A stretch of 64,000 nucleotides of DNA from the NCBI RefSeq assembly GCF_007680605.1, contig NZ_VEIO01000001.1:2299276-2363275 (forward strand). The letters run 5' to 3'. A program made the position numbers and the translations under genes. The notes below the pieces were generated by a model. The model was not told the DNA's origin. It ran no database searches and saw only the letters and a list, made by a program, of their open reading frames with translations. Source of the DNA: Paenibacillus xylanexedens (lineage in GTDB: Bacteria > Bacillota > Bacilli > Paenibacillales > Paenibacillaceae). Shown one piece after another: positions 62,092 to 64,000 of the stretch (its first letter is position 1; every line of letters begins with the position of its first letter).

Positions 62092-63066
62092 TTAATGTGT
62101 ACGTTTAACGACAAAGTGAGCAATGTCTCGCAGATTTTTAGTGGTCTTGATATTAGGCAGCTGATCGAGAGCATCGAGCGCTTTCTTCATATATCGGTCA
62201 GCAAGGGCTTCTGCTTTAGCAATTCCTTGACTTTGGCGAATCATTCCAATTGCATCCGATGCACTTGCACGTCCTTCTTCCTGATGCACACGCGAAATTT
62301 CCTTGAGCAACGGTTCACGTAATTGCTCTTCTTCCAGAGCATACAGAACAGGGAGCGTGATGTTGCCTTGTTTCATATCACTTCCTGGAGGCTTGCCAAG
62401 TTGTTTCTCCGTACCTACCAAGTCCAGAACATCATCCTGAATCTGAAAAGCCATGCCCACATTGTATCCATAGGTATACAACAAAGATGAAATGTGCTCA
62501 GGTGCACGAGTAGCGAGCGCTCCGAGCTGGCAGCTCACTGCAATCAAAAGCGCAGTTTTGCGACGAATACGTAGCAGATAGTTACGCACACTCTGACCTG
62601 TATTAAAAAAGTCCCGAATCTGTTCCATCTCACCAATGGACATCTGTACCATCGCTTTGGCAAGGATTCGGTGAATAGCGGGATCAGAAAGTCCTGCCGT
62701 CATCTCTAGCGCTTTGCCGTAGATATAGTCACCTGTATACATCGCAATCCGATTGTCCCATTTAGACTTGACGGTAGGTTTGCCCCGGCGAGTCTCCGCA
62801 TTATCAATGACATCATCATGAACGAGGGAAGCAGAATGAATAAGTTCCAATGGAACGGCTACGAGCTTCAAACGCTCGATATCGTATGTACCAAATTTGC
62901 CACCTAAAAGCACAAAAACAGGCCGCAGTCGTTTTCCACCTGCCTTAAGCAGATGAAGCGAAGTTTCACTCAGTAACTTTTGTTCGCCTTTTACGCTGCG
63001 ATACAACTCTTTTTCAACGTAATCCATGTCCTTTTTTAACAATCCGAAAATGTCCAGTAGTTTCAT
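62092..63066 (-). CDS. hepT: Heptaprenyl diphosphate synthase large subunit
   Basis: A prenyl transferase of 324 residues making the side chain of menaquinone-7 together with the HepS subunit. The first Asp-rich motif lies in SLVHDDVIDNAETRRGKPT, the second in QIQDDVLDLVGT, and KTALLIAVSCQLGAL lies between. The ATG overlaps a 14-codon ORF upstream (ATGA). In Bacillus hepS and menG lie beside it; they are outside the window here if present. Confidence 0.95.
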   Translation of the reverse strand: MKLLDIFGLLKKDMDYVEKELYRSVKGEQKLLSETSLHLLKAGGKRLRPVFVLLGGKFGTYDIERLKLVAVPLELIHSASLVHDDVIDNAETRRGKPTVKSKWDNRIAMYTGDYIYGKALEMTAGLSDPAIHRILAKAMVQMSIGEMEQIRDFFNTGQSVRNYLLRIRRKTALLIAVSCQLGALATRAPEHISSLLYTYGYNVGMAFQIQDDVLDLVGTEKQLGKPPGSDMKQGNITLPVLYALEEEQLREPLLKEISRVHQEEGRASASDAIGMIRQSQGIAKAEALADRYMKKALDALDQLPNIKTTKNLRDIAHFVVKRTH

Positions 63067-63107
63067 TCGTTCACCCGTGTCAGCGTATTGTCAGTCCAAA
63101 ATTCCAT
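63063..63107 (-). CDS. Possible 14-residue leader peptide coupled to hepT
   Basis: The ATG at 63107 has a strong GGAGGGGAAGG just upstream and reads 14 codons (MEFWTDNTLTRVNE) to a TGA overlapping the hepT ATG. Such a tiny coupled ORF could be a translation-coupling device, or just the remnant of a larger gene. Confidence 0.35.
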   Translation of the reverse strand: MEFWTDNTLTRVNE

Positions 63108-63208
63108 GCTTACCTTCCCCTCCAGCAAGCCCGAGCCTACAGGCAAAAAGCGTTCGCCCTAAGCTTGCCGTTCCTGCTTGTGTTCTTCTACAGCGCCCGT
63201 CATGATGC

Positions 63209-63412
63209 CTATTCGAATGCCAGTACCGACATTCGGGATTTAAACGCTGCGACCAATTCTGAATCAATCCAAAGCACAGAAGTTGCCGGAGCATGGGTCA
63301 AGACTGTGGGCACTCTTATATCGCCATCAGCACTCACCAATACCCCGGGAGTCAGGGGATATGTCCATAAGCTGTACTTTTCTGATCCGGTTACCAGAAA
63401 AGTATGGCTCAT
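63209..63412 (-). CDS. Hypothetical 67-residue protein between ubiX and hepT
   Basis: The ATG lies seven bases after the ubiX stop with AAGGGG nine bases upstream. The peptide (MSHTFLVTGSEKYSLW at the start) matches no family I know, and does not match MtrB, which would be a tempting guess here. Translation continues in other frames in the following 140 bases, so a degraded longer gene cannot be ruled out. Confidence 0.4.
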   Translation of the reverse strand: MSHTFLVTGSEKYSLWTYPLTPGVLVSADGDIRVPTVLTHAPATSVLWIDSELVAAFKSRMSVLAFE

Positions 63413-63417
63413 TTACA

Positions 63418-64000
63418 TTATCCCCTTTCATCCGGTTCTCCCCATCTTGTAAACAGTTGATGCGGGATGCGCAAGCTATCCAGCACTTTACCTACTAAAA
63501 ATAAAATTAAATCCTCCATACTTTGAGGTTTGTAATAAAAGGCAGGCATCGCGGGGATCATTCGCACACCAAGACGTGAAAGCTTTAACATATTTTCCAG
63601 ATGAATGGCATGCAAAGGCGTCTCACGCGGCACAAGAATTAACGTTCTGCCTTCTTTCATCATCACATCTGCCGCACGCGACATCAGATTGTCTGAAGAT
63701 CCGTTGGCAATCGATGAAAGAGTGCCCATGGAGCAAGGCATGATAATCATGCCTTCAGCCAGATAAGAACCGCTGGCAATTGATGCCCCAATGTCACTAA
63801 CGGGATGATAGATTAACGATCCACCGCGATGACCGAATTTTTCTTGAAGCAGGCTCTCCCGGTTCGTTACATCCCAGTCCATTTCTTCTTTTAGTACGCG
63901 CCAGCCCGCATTGGAGATTACCAAGTGAACGGAATATCCCAGGTCAAGCAACGTTTCAATCAATCGGATACCATATATGCTGCCACTCGCTCCGGTGATT
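63418..64000 (-). CDS. ubiX: Flavin prenyltransferase UbiX (5' part beyond the right edge)
   Basis: Prenylates FMN to give the cofactor of UbiD-type decarboxylases. At the right edge the frame reads ITGASGSIYGIRLIETLLDL, the start of the family's glycine-rich FMN site, so only a few N-terminal residues are missing. Other conserved parts: IIMPCSMGTLSSIANGSSDN, RTLILVPRETPLHAIHLENM and PAMPAFYYKP. Its place beside hepT fits menaquinone synthesis by the futalosine branch or related steps, as in other Paenibacillus-type genomes; that is inferred. Confidence 0.93.
   Translation of the reverse strand, partial: ITGASGSIYGIRLIETLLDLGYSVHLVISNAGWRVLKEEMDWDVTNRESLLQEKFGHRGGSLIYHPVSDIGASIASGSYLAEGMIIMPCSMGTLSSIANGSSDNLMSRAADVMMKEGRTLILVPRETPLHAIHLENMLKLSRLGVRMIPAMPAFYYKPQSMEDLILFLVGKVLDSLRIPHQLFTRWGEPDERG

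Noticed and set aside
63209..63412. mtrB (TRAP) at this place
   Set aside because: Its size and neighbourhood invite the idea, since TRAP sites exist in the window, but the sequence does not resemble TRAP.
63165..63452. 95-codon plus-strand frame near the right edge
   Set aside because: Antisense to the 67-residue ORF and the end of ubiX, on the strand opposite to all neighbours, with no ribosome binding site.
1..64000. CRISPR arrays, tRNA or rRNA genes, transposases, prophage genes
   Set aside because: None seen on reading both strands; no regular repeat-spacer pattern and no mobile-element proteins.

Overview
The window comes from a low-to-moderate G+C, spore-forming Bacillota, most likely a Paenibacillus. 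Three things point there. Gene order follows the Bacillus subtilis dinG-ypmB-asnS-dnaD, cca-birA-panBCD, bshA-bshB-mgsA-dapB-ypjDCBA, ypiB-ypiF-qcrABC and ndk-cheR-aroF-aroB-aroH-trp-hisC-tyrA blocks. Ribosome binding sites are strong (AAGGAGG type), with GTG and TTG starts common. Bacillithiol synthesis, TRAP-type trp control and a proline T-box are present. No tRNA, rRNA, CRISPR array, transposase or prophage gene was seen; this is chromosomal housekeeping DNA.

Left part (1-13.5 kb): a gene running off the left edge is divergent from a LysR regulator. Next come an omega-amidase/nitrilase-like hydrolase, then an iron-uptake pair (Btr-like AraC regulator and siderophore-binding lipoprotein), each behind a Fur box, then a methionine-type aminotransferase (MtnE-like). 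A proline T-box riboswitch follows and heads proB-proA-proI, which run without a gap into mtnW-mtnX-mtnB of methionine salvage. An MTA/SAH deaminase (23.3-24.6 kb) belongs to the same salvage chemistry.

13.5-31.5 kb (nearly all minus strand): an ECF sigma/anti-sigma/membrane-protein operon; dnaD-asnS; acetate kinase and 3-hydroxybutyryl-CoA dehydrogenase; a short FtsH-like AAA protease with a partner membrane protein; ypmB, MTA deaminase, rex, dinG, a TPR protein and panBCD. The panBCD leader carries a terminator just ahead of panB.

31.8-46 kb: birA, cca, bshA, bshB1, mgsA, dapB, ypjD, ypjC (plus strand), ypjB, ypjA, the menaquinol:cytochrome c reductase genes qcrABC, ypiF, a 59-residue IDEAL-domain protein standing where ypiB sits in Bacillus, a gamma-class carbonic anhydrase and an unrecognised 372-residue protein.

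46-64 kb: a histidine phosphatase, a second ECF sigma/anti-sigma pair, a promoter-terminator unit that looks like a free-standing small RNA, and the aromatic supraoperon. The supraoperon reads aroC-aroB-aroH, then a long trp leader with an 11-triplet TRAP site and a terminator, then trpEDCFBA-hisC-tyrA. After cheR, ndk and hepT (menaquinone side chain) the window closes in ubiX.

Most interesting items: the small RNA candidate at 48.75 kb, the unusual trp leader, the proline-T-box/methionine-salvage operon, the FtsH-like protease with a separate extracytoplasmic partner, the ECF sigma gene that seems to start at ATT, and the panB leader terminator.
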